From Synanceia verrucosa (taxonomy: Eukaryota; Chordata; Actinopteri; Perciformes; Synanceiidae), in assembly GCA_029721515.1 (NCBI GenBank), contig CM056569.1, positions 11,550,007 to 11,614,006 of the forward strand: DNA of 64,000 nucleotides, in the 5' to 3' direction. The notes beneath the pieces were generated by a model, which was not told the DNA's origin, did not search any database, and worked only from the letters and a program-made list of their open reading frames with translations. The translations under genes were made by a program, and so were the position numbers. Below, piece by piece: positions 40,162 through 51,793 of the stretch (position 1 is the first letter of the stretch; each line of letters opens with the position of its first letter).

Positions 40162-40850
40162 AAATGACAAACAAATCAATTTTCTGTTGTGATTTACAAT
40201 GTCTTGATTGATTCAATTGTAAAGGGTTTGACAAGCCTGTGATAATTAAGGCTTCATTTTCTATACATTTTTACATTGGAACGAATACAATATGGCTTAC
40301 ACGGATTTGAATTAGGCGTATTGACAATGATGGCCCTTTTTAAAATACTTTGAACATTCCTACTTGTACAGTGAAAGCAAATGAGAAGTTTGGGAACTGT
40401 TTCCTGGTGTGAATTCCAATAACACAACTATTTGTTGTGATTTTAGGAAGATTGAAAATGTTTTTCCTTTAGGCTAAATTTCTTACCATGATCAGTCATG
40501 AAGATACATTTTATTTATATATAGCTCATTAAGCAAGTTTACTATGAAAGTATTATGTACAAAGAAAACATTTACGAAACTGGAAACAGAACTAATCAAT
40601 GTTGGGGTATACTTATTAGAAATTAATAATCTCGCTCTTTCTTAGAAGAAAAGTTTAAAGCTGTCAGATTGTTTTAAATAAGTTTGTATCACGCACAGGC
40701 TTTTTTTTTTTTTTAAATTGTTAAGCAAGTTAACTATTAGGGGATATGTGTTGCTTACATGGGGACCTCTTAATAGTCTAAAATAGGACGTGTATGGAAA
40801 TCATCATTTCCTGTCCTGCGAAGCGTTTACGGAACGTAGAAAAAAAGAGT

Positions 40851-40858
40851 ACTTCCGG
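40851..40858 (+). promoter_or_regulatory. ostc: ETS-type site in ostc promoter
   Basis: ACTTCCGG about 70 bp before the ostc ATG in a CpG-rich patch, the usual arrangement of TATA-less housekeeping promoters. Inferred from position and motif only. Confidence 0.45.
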
Positions 40859-40929
40859 GACACGTCGCCATAGTCGCGTCGCAGACGGATCTCGGCCAGC
40901 AGCATCTGTCCTGCAGTTACTTCAAAACC

Positions 40930-41068
40930 ATGGAGACATTATACAGCATGCCGTTTGCTTTGCTAGAATGCCCGAATATCAAACTGAAGAAACCGTCGTG
41001 GCTGCACATGCCGTCCGCCATGACTGTGTACGCAGTCGTTATTGTGTCCTACTTTCTCATCACAGGAG
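40930..41068 (+). CDS. ostc: ostc coding exon 1
   Basis: 139 bp from ATG to CACAGGAG|GTAAGT. Encodes the cytosolic N-terminus and first membrane segment. Phase 1 out. Confidence 0.98.
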
Positions 41069-42060
41069 GTAAGTTATCAAGACATGCTAAGCTAACGTTA
41101 ATGCAAGACGGCTAGCTTATTAGCATTACAGGTTTACACGAAAGGTAAAGCTTACTCATGCGGTTAATGTTACTACAGATATTTTATGCTGTGGTTTCGT
41201 ATTAAAAAAAACATTTTGCTAGCGTTAAGGCAGACAATGTTTCTCTAATGGACGAGAGAGAGATGTTAGGCTAACTGCAGTTAAGCTAACATCCTAGGCA
41301 CATTGGTCTGTTTGACACCCATACATTGTTATTAATCCATCTCTAATGTTAGTGGGTAGATGTTTGGTTTGCAGTCAGATTAAGTGATATTAGCGCTGTT
41401 GTTTTTGACATGAGCAGTGTGTTGTTTAAAGGGATTTAATGTTGTCATTTGTTTTTAGGGTTGATTTAAGGTGTGATTGATTCCTATTGTGTTCGCCCAT
41501 AGGTATCATCTACGATGTCATAGTGGAGCCACCAAGTGTGGGTTCAATGACTGATGAGCATGGACATCAGCGGCCAGTGGCCTTTTTGGCATACAGGTAT
41601 GTCAGTGAAGACGTGAGCATCTCAAAAAAACAGCAAAAGCAGTGCATCATAACACACAGCTAATGTAAGTGCTTGTGTTTTGTCAGAGTAAACGGACAGT
41701 ACATCATGGAAGGACTGGCTTCCAGTTTCCTCTTCACAATGGGAGGCCTGGGCTTCATAATCCTGGATCGCTCCAACGCACCAAACATTCCCAAACTCAA
41801 CCGCTTCCTGTTGCTCTTCATCGGCTTTGTCAGCGTTCTGCTCAGCTTCTTCATGGCCAGAGTGTTCATGCGCATGAAGCTGCCGTAAGTCTAAGCTTGT
41901 TTCCCATGAAAGATTAAGATCTACAATGTCATGAACTAATATTCTTCAGCAAACACCAATCTGTGTCATAGTAAACTGTGATTCTGCCACTCTGAACTGA
42001 GATTTGTTGTGTCTTAACAGTTTACCATTTTGTCTTTTCAGAGGATACCTCATGGGCTAA
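40930..42060 (+). CDS. ostc: Oligosaccharyltransferase complex subunit OSTC (DC2), complete
   Basis: Accessory subunit of the STT3A oligosaccharyltransferase in the ER membrane. It links the enzyme to the Sec61 translocon for co-translational N-glycosylation. Exons 40930-41068, 41503-41596, 41687-41884 and 42042-42060 sum to 450 bp, giving 149 residues plus TAA, the same length as the human protein. Starts METLYSMPFALLECPNIKLK. Three hydrophobic segments lie at about residues 31-54, 84-105 and 117-138, the last two forming the OST3/OST6-like fold. Ends MKLPGYLMG. The ATG has A at -3 and G at +4. The final exon adds only the last residues and the stop. It converges with etnppl. Confidence 0.99.
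41503..41596 (+). CDS. ostc: ostc coding exon 2
   Basis: 94 bp between GCCCATAG and ATACAG|GTATGT. Encodes IIYDVIVEPPSVGSMTDEHG. Phase 2 out. Confidence 0.98.
41687..41884 (+). CDS. ostc: ostc coding exon 3
   Basis: 198 bp between TTTGTCAG and CTGCC|GTAAGT. Encodes membrane segments 2 and 3. Phase 2 out. Confidence 0.98.
42042..42060 (+). CDS. ostc: ostc last coding exon
   Basis: 19 coding bases after TCTTTTCAG. Completes the Pro codon and adds GYLMG and TAA. Confidence 0.97.
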
Positions 42061-42519
42061 AGACACAAAGAGCACCCTAAATAATATGGCTGGATAGAGG
42101 ACATCAAATGCATCCGGGCTAAAATTATGGAGAAATGCAACTTTTGATATAATCAACAACCATTAAGGACTGAAAGCACTGATCTTGCTCAAGAAATTAG
42201 ACCTGGCTGCACTGACAGTCCCGCACTCTCATTGGTCTCCAGTGACTTCCTTCCCTCTTTTTGTCTCCACATACATTACAGTGATCTTAATGACCCATTG
42301 TGCCATGGTGTCCTCTCGGATAGTGCATCTGTAGCAAACTTGAGAGACTTTTAAAGAAGCAGGTGAAATGTCTCTGCTCTAGATGGAAAAAGTAAAGGAA
42401 GTCACTGAACACTGTCAGCTTGGAGCCATTTCTTTGGAATTAGGATTGGCACTGTGAGTCATTCAGAGAGGAGTCTGAAGATTGTTTTAGTTGTACGTTT
42501 TTTTTTTTGTAAAGAAATC

Positions 42520-42525
42520 ATTAAA
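42520..42525 (+). terminator. ostc: ostc polyadenylation signal candidate
   Basis: ATTAAA 460 bases after the stop, following a T-rich tract. The commonest variant signal. No AATAAA is seen between the stop and this point on the plus strand. Confidence 0.5.
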
Positions 42526-43822
42526 AAAAGCCTTGAACTTGTCACAGTTGCAATTTTGTACAAGGATGTTAAGTAAATCATCTTTTCAGAGCTTCTTGTC
42601 GTTGTCATTTATGAATACCATTATCCATCATAAACACATTTAGAGCCATTTTCTACATCAGTGCATCAAAAGACACACCAGACAAACATGATATATTTAC
42701 ATAATGTGGCCTGTTTGTGCATCCAATATGCATATGAAGGAGAAGTAGTAGTGTCATTTTCCTTCCAGAAGGTGGCGTCACAGATCTGCCAGGCAGTTGT
42801 TTGTTGTTTATTGCCACATTGTATTGAGGTGTAACCTCCATGAACCAGACTGCACTGGACTGTAATTATGAACCTTTGACACATGATTTCATAGATAACA
42901 ATTAGTTTTTCCATCCTGGGTGAAAAATTTATTATGAGATCATTGTTTTATAAGTGAATGATCAAGATTACTATTATTATTTAGATTTGACATTAGAAAT
43001 AAATTTCCAATGACATTTTTTCCTTTTTTAATTTGACCTCAGATGAAAATCAGACCTACCTCACAGTTCTGAATATTTGTCACTATTTATTTCAGCAGTG
43101 CATGTAGTACACCCCATTACACTCAATGTAAGTTGCAAAGTCAGCTGAAAACACCATCTGTTGACAGTGGGTAATTGGTTGTGACACATCTTCAACCTGT
43201 ATTCTCAGAGAGGGAGGAAGCACATTTCTGCTGTGTAAATGTTGATAAATCTTTGTTTTCCAGCTGTGTGGAGACGCATATGAAACTATACTGATAATAC
43301 CTTCATATCATCCTATAGCCGTTTTATTCATGTCATCCAACTCAAGATACAATGCTCCAATTAAAGTCTAAACATAATAATGCGAAACAAGGCTTTGCAT
43401 ATTTAAATGCAATGCTTGAATGATCATGAGACCAATGTCATTAAATCAGGTGTTTCACAAAAAAGAAATCCCATCATATGAAACACACCTGTGCTGCCAT
43501 GCAAGTATCCATGGCAAATGCAGAGCTGGATCAGATGTGACACAGATAAGACATTTGCAAAAATGGATGGTAATGCATTGCCTAATGCAATCAGGTATTA
43601 TTTGTCTACAAGGAAATTATTTTCCTATTTTTTTTCCAAATGAACGGTGTTGGGGTCTCTTTAACGCCTCTCGACATGATGGAGGAATGCCCCAGACCAT
43701 GACTAGCTCTACCCCTCCACAGACTGACAGCACATTGTGGCCTAGAAGCAACCTTGAGCACTTTTAAACATGCAAGTTAGAAACTTTTGGGAACCATGTC
43801 TGCTAAGATGGAATATGCACAA

Positions 43823-43951
43823 TCTGACATCACCAAGTAATTAACAGTCCTGGACCACTGACACATTAGTCCTGGACCACTAACCCTACTCCTTACCCTA
43901 ACTGTAAAAACTTTGACATTCGTCCAGGACTGTTAAGTACTTGATATCAGA
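43823..43951. mobile_element. Small inverted-repeat element (MITE-like)
   Basis: 129 bp with imperfect terminal inverted repeats. The left end is TCTGACATCACCAAGTAATT then AACAGTCCTGGACC; the right end is GTCCAGGACTGTTAAGTACT then TGATATCAGA. The internal motif AGTCCTGGACCACT occurs twice. It lies between the convergent ostc and etnppl genes. No target duplication identified. Confidence 0.55.
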
Positions 43952-44514
43952 TCATCTGATGGAATATTGGAACAGGGAAATAATTGTAGACTTGTCGAAC
44001 AACATCCATGTTTGTTTGCCTGAGACAGAGTGGAATGAGATCTGCTGCAGGCCTGTAGTCAGTACAGCTAGTTTCCATTGTAATGGCTTGTATATTCTGC
44101 ATGCATGTAATTCAGGCCAATCCTGGAAGGCAGAAGCCAGGGTCACATTTTCCCCCATTGAGTATCACAATAAGTATTTTATTCAATACATGTGTCGCTA
44201 TACAGGTATTTCACAAGTTCACTGCCAGCTGCATATTAATGTTACCATTGAATGTTTTGACATAATACATTTTGGTTTATTAACATAAGAATCCCCTAAA
44301 AATCTTGATCAAGTGAATGTTGGCAGAAATATAAATACAAATATTGTCCTCATCACGATAGCTCACATAATTAACAGAATTGTTTTTTTTTTAACTAAAT
44401 TAAAACTATAACAGACATGTTGTTATGCTTGCATGTTGTTGAATGCTTGAATCCTAAACTTAAATTATAAAAATAATACCAAAGAAGACAGTGCAATCTC
44501 AGAGGTATACAGTA

Positions 44515-44551
<37 letters not shown>
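44515..44551. repeat. (ATT)n microsatellite
   Basis: About 12 ATT/TTA units just beyond the etnppl stop codon, so probably within its 3' UTR (read as AAT repeats in the mRNA). Confidence 0.9.
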
Positions 44552-44646
44552 GCAGTGAATTTTTTCACTGTTAAAAAAAAAAAATTAGGTTAGGTGACAT
44601 TTTTCCCACTATGTATGTCCCTTTATGCCTCTGACTGTAGGCAGCG

Positions 44647-44748
44647 TTACGTCCTGAGGCGTTTGGTTTGTTGAGGAACTCCTCGTCTGCTCTCTCTGTT
44701 GTGTGCTAACCCACTGTGACACTGGTGTCCATTTTCATCAGTTGGCAG
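44647..44748 (-). CDS. etnppl: etnppl last coding exon
   Basis: 102 bp, acceptor TATCTCAAG|CTG, 33 codons plus TAA. The tail is Arg/Gln-rich and ends TKRLRT, resembling the human terminus SKRLKT. The acceptor is AAG, not CAG. The frame fits the phase-0 donor of exon 12. Confidence 0.85.
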   Translation of the reverse strand: MPTDENGHQCHSGLAHNRESRRGVPQQTKRLRT

Positions 44749-47700
44749 CTTGAGATAAAAACCACAAAGAGGCAAAGTTCAATTGAAAATTCAACGACAA
44801 TTTAGACATCTGTTGCGGGTGTCTGTCATATATTTATCTCCTTGTGATAGAACTTAATATTTGTCTTAAATGAATTGTCTCAGATGCTTGGGGGAGGGCA
44901 CAGTTTAGAAAAAAAACCCATTTATAATAGGAACTAGTGTCACACTTACCTTTCTTTTATTGTTTTCATTCTCTAAAGATTCACTGTGCAACTTCAAGCC
45001 CAATGCTTCCTCAAGTTCTAGAAACACAAGACACAATATCCTTGCTCAGTGATAGTAGACAACCATTACACAACTTGATCCTTCTAAATAATGCAGAAGC
45101 CTGAAAGACGACAATGCGCTCCAGCACTGCCACCTCAGAAAACACCACAGAGGAATAGGGAAGTGTGAAGTACCTGTGAGAACATTGTCAATTTTCTGCA
45201 CCACCAAGTCTGCGTCCTCTGTGGTGAAGCACATCGGGGGCTTAAATTTGAGCACATTGCGATGAGGTCCGTCAGCACTAAGAAGGATGTACTGCTCCTT
45301 TAGCCTGAGGGAAGATACATCACATGTATCTGGATCAATTTACAAATTGAGTAGAGTCATTTAAAATGCTGTTTTGACAGTAGACACTCTGACTCATAGC
45401 AGGAAAAGCAGGTGGAGCTCATAAAATTAACAACATCACAGACACACCTGAATGGATGCAGCCTTAATCAACGTCATTCATTTCACCTGTGGTTTTTCTG
45501 CTGTGACAAAATATCTGCTGTAGAAAATACCTGATGCAGTTAAAAGTACAACATTACTTCTTTGAAATGATGTTGAATCTTGATGAAATGTCTGTACTGG
45601 TAAGTAACTTTTTTTTTTCAAATACAACTTTATTATCTCACCATAAATTGATAAGCCTTTTGTGTCATACAAGATATGTGCTCTTCATAGTGCACCAATA
45701 ACACTAGTGGGGCTTTGTGTTTGGAAAATTTATTTGTAACTCTCAGAAAGTAGAAAATGCTGCAGAGCAGGATGATCTACTACTCTGAAGTGTTCATCAT
45801 TACTGATCTAAACTTACCTGTATATAACTTCTTGGGCTTCTGCTGTAGCTGGAATGAGCTTCAACCTGTCCTTCACAAGCTCCACCCCAGCAAAGAGGCC
45901 ACGGCCCCTGCACAATGTGACACTGTCATGCAGTCATTGCATATCAGATGTGAAATATTTCTCAGAAATGTTAAGGACGGTTCCATAGGTAAAACAGTGT
46001 CCAGCTTTCTTTCCCATGACTTCTAGATCACAGTACCATATTGGGCCTTTAGAGTTATAGTGTTTATCTTAACAATAGCAACACAGCAAGTTTTCAGGAG
46101 TAGTTAGTTAGAGCACAATGGCAGCTTTATGTCCAAGGTAAACATATATATATATGTCACAGGATAACCATAATGTTATTGACAATCACTGGCACAAATG
46201 TGTTGCACAAATCTGATGCCTAATGTGTTCTGAATCAGCTTTACAGGAAATGCATAGAAAAAAAAATCAGCTGTTGCATTATATTTTGCAACACTGTGTG
46301 TGTTTGCGTACCTGACATCCCCAACCAGAGGATGCTTCTCTTTCTGTTTTTCCAGCAGATTGGTCAGGTATCGCCCCACACGCAGTGCATTACCCTGGAG
46401 ATCCTCTTTCACAATTACGTCTAGGACGGCCATACCGATGGCACATGACACTGGGTTACCTCCAAACTGAAAGATCCAAAAACCAACACATAGATGGAAT
46501 TATAACACCAAGGTTACATTCAAAACAGCTGCTCGATCATCAGGGGAATCTGGAAACTGATGACAAAACATGATGCATTAAACATAAAAGAGTATGCATA
46601 GTGTTTTTGTCTGTGCTAAACTGACAAATAACTATGTGAAAAGATGCAACAAAGAGACACTTACATTTGTATTACTCTATTATTATCCAAACTATTCTCC
46701 TTTCAGAGGAAATAACTGTTATCTGTGGCCTGGATGGAATGTATTTTTCCCATATAATATAGAGAACAGATGTGTCGATGTGCTTGGCAAGTATATACAA
46801 GAAACTCATGTTCAGGATGAGGTCAGGTCAGAGCCACTGCTGGTCAACTTGGAAGAAAAAGCAGAGATCATGTAATGTGTTGTCTGCAATCTGCCTTTGT
46901 AACACACGCAAGTCCTACATAATATAAAAGTGATGTATTGAATTTACAGAATATAGTGAAACTTTGTTCAAGAGTTCAATGGTGGTACAGAAGAAAATGG
47001 GGCTTTTTTTGTGCACAATTGTTAATTATTCTGCATAGTGCTCTTACTGTATTGAAATATTCATTTCCAGATGACATGAAGCTCTCTGCCACTTCTTTGG
47101 TTGTGACCACACACGACATCGGGTGGCCGTTACCGATCGGCTTTCCCATCGTGACGATGTCGGGCACAAAGTCTTCTCCCTGAAGCTGGAAGGCCCAGAA
47201 ATGGGTGCCAACACGCCCAAAGCCCACTTGGACTTCATCAGCGATGAAAATACCCCCAGCCTTGCGAACATGTCTGTAGGAGTGGAGATAAACTCTAATC
47301 AGTTAATCATTGATGAGACACACATAACACACTATAGCATTGTCTGTGAAAAAACACCTGGAGTTGTTTGGAATACATTAATCATCATATTCTGGTGCAG
47401 CTGCAACAGTGAGTCTTTTGGGGTTGGGTGCACATGAACAAACAAAAAAAACAAAAAAGAGCAGGACTCCCTAAAATAACTTGGGTACGTACTGTGCCAC
47501 TTGCTGGAAGTAGCCCTGGGGAGGAATGACCTGTCCGCCACAACTCTGCAATGACTCAGCAATAAAAGCAGCAATCTGCTCAAGAGAAAAACATTATATC
47601 TAAAGCTGGACCGATAAACAGGAAAAGAGGAGGAGCTCTGGCATCTTTGACCAGAAGAGCTCCGTTTTTCATAAGTGGACTGCTTCACGCTCACAAACAA

Positions 47701-50676
47701 CAGAAACAACCATGTGATGTTTGGACAGAAATGAATGTTACTCTATGTCAAAATGGAGTAAAACAAATACATACTCGTCAGTGCATGCATTTGAAAAATG
47801 CAGCGTTATGTGATCAGCAGGGTGCATTTTCATCACATAAAGTGCAGCATGTATCACATTTGTTATTGTACTCCTTTTGTTGTTGTTTGTTTGAAAAGGT
47901 GAAAGAGTGGAAAGGTGGAAATGATTACTAATGAGTAATCAAAAATAAAAGGGGGCAAACAAGGCAACTGCAATAGACGTCAGGAAAAAATATATCTTTT
48001 ACTGTATATATAAAACCTGCCATATTATTTTATACTTGAGGACTTTTCATTTTCTTGCATGTTTTATAACATTATATGGACTTACTACAAACACAAAACT
48101 GTACCTTGCCTCCATTTTCATGGACTCTGTGTATTATATTTTTGACTTCATCTGCATATGCCGTGGCAGGGTCCGGGTGGTCCGCTCTGTATTTGCCTCT
48201 GTACACATCTGGGCTGGGAGCCTACGAAGGAGACGTGACATTGAGATGATGATTGCAAAAACAGACTCAGGCAACGGCCGTGTCCTAATTCTATGGTGGA
48301 GCATATCCACAGACAAAAATAGCAGATAAAATATTACAAAAACTGAATACTAAATTAGTTTAATGTCTGACAGGAGTGTTGATGGACACCTTTGTCCCTG
48401 ATGGTAATGCATAATGAAAACACTGGCACAAATCCTGTATATTTTCCTGTTAAACCCAAGTCCAGTGAATTTACATTTAACATTTAACATACGTCAAAAC
48501 GTGTATCCTGGCTTGTGCTCATCTCTGTATGTGAGCATAATGTGATGAAGGGACACAGCTGTGGGAGAGCTGCCAAGTATTTCTGACCGCACAAATATTC
48601 TTTGTGATTTTCATCTGCTTCTTGTTTGTCAGTACCTGTCATCATGAATAAAATGTGCAAGCTGGCCTAAACAGACTGGCTTGCCACACCTTGTAACACC
48701 AGAGCTGAGTATTTTAATAGTGAGCAGGCACCCAGACAGCAGAGAAAAAGCACTCACCACATGGACAAACTGATTCTGCTCCACATCTTTCGGGTGGTGG
48801 AACTTATAGGGACTGATGTCAATGAGCGATGAAATGTGGCCATGATATGCACTGCAAACAAAGCCAAGCACCAAATCGGTGAGTTCTCCTAATCCACATG
48901 TGGATTATTATTATCTAAATACCTTCATTTTGCACTGTACCAGGGGTTTTTGAACCAAGACCAAACATTAACACATACTTTTCCAACGTGATGATATCTT
49001 TGTGTCCAGTGTACTGCCATGCTAGTCGGAGGGCCAGGTCGTTGGCTTCAGAGCTGAAGTTCAAAGGGGCAAGGGTTACTCTGAGTTACTCAGTCACTAC
49101 AAAACACACAGGTGAAACCCTGGATAACACAAGCACGTGAATCACAGTTCAATGTTTTATTTCTCATTATAAGGTCAAGGAGTGACATCTGTTCATTAAT
49201 ACTGACCAGAGAGGAACTGCAAGCTAAAAGTGTGAACCTGTTCTGATGTCTCTGCTCTGCTTGTATAACAAGGCATTTAAAAGCAGAATGCTTCCTGCAA
49301 ATTGTCAGGACAAGAAAAGTACCTATACCAGTTTGTGCACAATGGAAATTTTCATAACAACAGTGAATTACGTCGACACACAAACGTTATAAGAGCTCCA
49401 CTCCTGTGGGAAGGCATTCCCTGTGGGTTTAGACCCTGGCTGCATGGTGTTACTCCCATTCAGACACATGAACATTAATGAGTGTTCCAGAAGCTTTTAC
49501 ATGGGGTTCATGGGGCTCTTGGCAGGCCAGTCAAGTTCTTTCCCAGGAGCAGGACTAAGGGGTCCAGTTTATTTATTCCCCCTTGTCTTCAGAGTGCAAT
49601 CTGATTGCACATCTGTCCTGCTGCACAGGCCTGAGAAAACCCATGCAGTGATAACTTATCACCTCTGTTTTGTCCATTTTAAAAGTGTCTCTCTCCTTGA
49701 CCAGATAATTCCTGTTCATACTGCAGAACTCCAGCAAGTGGTGTAAATAAGTAACCATGCCAGATCAGTCTGGTTCGATCACTAGGGCTATAATAGAAAG
49801 TATGTGTAAACGCTGAGAAAGCCGAACATCCATTACAGTCTCACTGTCTTCAAAGTGGAGTCACTCCCTAGGAATACCTGGAATGTTTTCACCTTTACCT
49901 TCAGTCGGCATTATTTAGAGGAATCTATCAGCAGAAATAGAATATAATATTGTTTTTGTATGCTTTGAATGAGCTGTTGTCCTCAAATGGAATGGGTACC
50001 CTTCACAGTCTGCCATGTTTCTACAATTGCAATAGAATAAAAGTCCTAAATCAACATAATGGTCAAACTTGAAAATCCAGATGAGCAAGAAGCTGGTCCG
50101 AGGACGATAACGTGTTTGCTTTACATTCTTCCTCTTACTACAGTTTGAGTCAAGCACTGAGTCAATCATGTCAATCAATTAACCTACACACATACCCAGA
50201 GTTGGTAAAGTAGCACACAGACAGCTTGTCGGGCAGCATGGCCTGCAGCCTCTGGGCGTACAGTACAAGGTTGTCATGCAAGAATCGCGAGTTGGTGTTG
50301 AGTTGTCCCATCTGCTGGGCTCCTGCCTTCACCACATCTGGATGACAGTGGCCCACTGAAATGGAAGAAAGGATGTACACAGGACTAGAGCTGGTCCTCA
50401 TGGACAAAAACGTGTTACCCCTGAAAGCATCAGACTGTAAAAACTGATATTAGAGGCACATAATTGGCAGCTACATGCTGAAATTAAAGCGTGAATGTGA
50501 ATGTGGTAGACTAGGAGACATCTTGTTCTACATTCCTGTCTTTAGTCACTCCCAATTAAATGTACATTACATCACATCATTTTAGGGCAATTAGTGAGGT
50601 CAGAGTGCTCACACACTTTAGTGGACACCACTCATTAAATATAACACCTCCATCTTATTTTATCTTTGTGAATTTG

Positions 50677-50713
<37 letters not shown>

Positions 50714-51655
50714 ATTGGTTACCATGAGCCACATTGTTGATGCAGTCCAAGTAGCGCCCTCCCTTTTCATCATACATGTACTGGCCTTTGGCTTGTACAA
50801 TCTTGATGGGGTCATGGCTGAAGAAAATTTTACAAGACGGCCTGCAGAGGCGCTAATATTAATATTTACACGTTACGTGCAAAGTATGCCCTTCAAACAC
50901 AGATTCAACAGGTGAATATATATATATACATATATATATACATATATATATATATACATATACACACATGTATATATATATACATGTGTGTATATGTATA
51001 TATATATACATATATATATGTATATATATATATACACATATTTATATACATATATATGTTTAAATATGTATACATATACATATATATGTATATATGTATA
51101 TACATATATATAAAATAACATTTCATAATAACATTCCTTCCTTTTTAGGAATGCATTTTATTGTCATCATCATTATTATCATTATTATGATACTTATTCT
51201 ATTATTTCATTACTATTTATTGTTGTTTTATTTATTGTTTGAAGCTGCTGGGGCAGGTGAATTTCCCCCAGTGGCAGATGAATAAAACTATTCTTCTATT
51301 CTAAAACATGAGTCATGAGCACAACAAGGAAATTAATGTAACCACAACCTACACAATGTAATGCAAACTACTTATTTAGGCTGCTGCTCAAATATATACC
51401 AACTAAGGCTAAATGCAATTCAGACCTGAGATTTGTTGCGGATCAAATTCTTGAAATTTTCGTGCAGAGAAACTTTCATCTCTTAATGACAGAAACAATG
51501 ATTTTGTTTTCAGTAACATCCAGTAAGTGAAAGCTTCTATTAGTGAACGACGGTCCTCTTTGTGAGGAACTTTGTAGCGTTTTATCATGATCTTACCCAA
51601 TGTGCTTCTTCCTCAGTTCTATGGTCTTGTCCTTCTCAAGTCTTTCCGCAGACAT
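44647..51655 (-). CDS. etnppl: Ethanolamine-phosphate phospho-lyase, complete
   Basis: PLP enzyme of the class-III aminotransferase fold (AGXT2L1). It degrades O-phosphoethanolamine to acetaldehyde, ammonia and phosphate in phospholipid catabolism. Thirteen coding exons (51597-51655, 50723-50841, 50196-50355, 48979-49053, 48758-48851, 48105-48221, 47493-47575, 47048-47273, 46312-46466, 45818-45907, 45174-45304, 44950-45017, 44647-44748) sum to 1479 bp, giving 492 residues plus TAA, against 499 in human. All junctions are in phase. Visible: RKKHIGPSCK near the N-terminus, NSGSEAND (about 111-118), ESLQSCGGQ, IADEVQVGFGR with the PLP-contacting Asp near 248, and TMGKPIGNGHP with the Schiff-base Lys near 280. 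A divergent tail ends in KRLRT like human KRLKT. The start is the first in-frame ATG; the longer frame begins at TTG. Confidence 0.98.
44950..45017 (-). CDS. etnppl: etnppl coding exon 12
   Basis: 68 bp, acceptor TTTCTAG|AAC, donor AGAAAG|GTAAGT. Encodes ELEEALGLKLHSESLENENN and KRK. Confidence 0.93.
45174..45304 (-). CDS. etnppl: etnppl coding exon 11
   Basis: 131 bp, acceptor CCTCAG|GCT, donor CTCACAG|GTACTT. Encodes ILLSADGPHRNVLKFKPPMC to KIDNVLT. Confidence 0.97.
45818..45907 (-). CDS. etnppl: etnppl coding exon 10
   Basis: 90 bp, acceptor TGTGCAG|GGG, donor ATATACAG|GTAAGT. Encodes GRGLFAGVELVKDRLKLIPA to EVIY. Confidence 0.97.
46312..46466 (-). CDS. etnppl: etnppl coding exon 9
   Basis: 155 bp, acceptor TCTTTCAG|TTT, donor GATGTCAG|GTACGC. 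Encodes FGGNPVSCAIGMAVLDVIVK to HPLVGDV. Confidence 0.97.
47048..47273 (-). CDS. etnppl: etnppl coding exon 8 (PLP lysine)
   Basis: 226 bp, acceptor CCTACAG|ACA, donor AATACA|GTAAGA. Encodes GGIFIADEVQVGFGRVGTHF and DFVPDIVTMGKPIGNGHP, which carries the Schiff-base lysine. Confidence 0.98.
47493..47575 (-). CDS. etnppl: etnppl coding exon 7
   Basis: 83 bp, acceptor TTGAGCAG|ATT, donor GGCACA|GTACGT. Encodes IAAFIAESLQSCGGQVIPPQ and GYFQQVA. Confidence 0.96.
48105..48221 (-). CDS. etnppl: etnppl coding exon 6
   Basis: 117 bp, acceptor TTCGTAG|GCT, donor GGCAAG|GTACAG. Encodes APSPDVYRGKYRADHPDPAT to HENGGK. Phase 0 on both sides. Confidence 0.95.
48758..48851 (-). CDS. etnppl: etnppl coding exon 5
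   Basis: 94 bp, acceptor TTTGCAG|TGC, donor CATGTG|GTGAGT. Encodes AYHGHISSLIDISPYKFHHP to FVHV. Confidence 0.97.
48979..49053 (-). CDS. etnppl: etnppl coding exon 4
   Basis: 75 bp, acceptor ACTTCAG|CTC, donor TTGGAAAA|GTATGT. Encodes SEANDLALRLAWQYTGHKD. Confidence 0.96.
50196..50355 (-). CDS. etnppl: etnppl coding exon 3
   Basis: 160 bp, acceptor CATTTCAG|TGG, donor AACTCTGG|GTATGT. Encodes VGHCHPDVV to LSVCYFTNSG. Confidence 0.97.
50679..50712. repeat. (GT)n microsatellite beside etnppl exon 2 donor
   Basis: 17 GT units on the plus strand, hence CA repeats in the etnppl pre-mRNA, starting about 10 nt after the exon 2 splice donor. Confidence 0.95.
50723..50841 (-). CDS. etnppl: etnppl coding exon 2
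   Basis: 119 bp, acceptor CTCTGCAG|GCC. Encodes PSCKIFFSHDPIKIVQAKGQ and YLDCINNVAH. The donor CATG|GTAACC is weak (C at +5), and a CA repeat starts about 10 bases into the intron. Confidence 0.97.
50915..51112. repeat. AT/ATAC-rich tract with long palindromes
   Basis: Almost pure ATATAC/ATATGT sequence in etnppl intron 1. It contains a perfect palindrome at 50945-51008. The Tyr/Ile-only open frames here are this tract translated and are not genes. Confidence 0.95.
51597..51655 (-). CDS. etnppl: etnppl coding exon 1
   Basis: 59 bp, ATG at 51655, donor CACATTGG|GTAAGA. Encodes MSAERLEKDKTIELRKKHI. Phase 2 out. Confidence 0.95.
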
Positions 51656-51793
51656 CCTGACGGTGTCCACTGCAGGGAGACGCGTCTCTCCGTTCTCCCT
51701 GTCTGGGACATTAAACTGTTGCACAAATAAGCCGGCTGCGGCCTGGGTACACGCACGCGCGCTCACGCCTCCAGACAAACAGACAGACACGCT

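Noticed and set aside
41083..41098. GCTAAGCTAACG in ostc intron 1
   Set aside because: Only the short core is present, without the arms of the GCTAAGCTAA repeat family.
49771..49795. tRNA B-box-like GGTTCGATCAC
   Set aside because: No A box or cloverleaf could be built around it.
50873..51126. Tyr/Ile-rich open frames on both strands
   Set aside because: Translation of the ATATAC/ATATGT tract.
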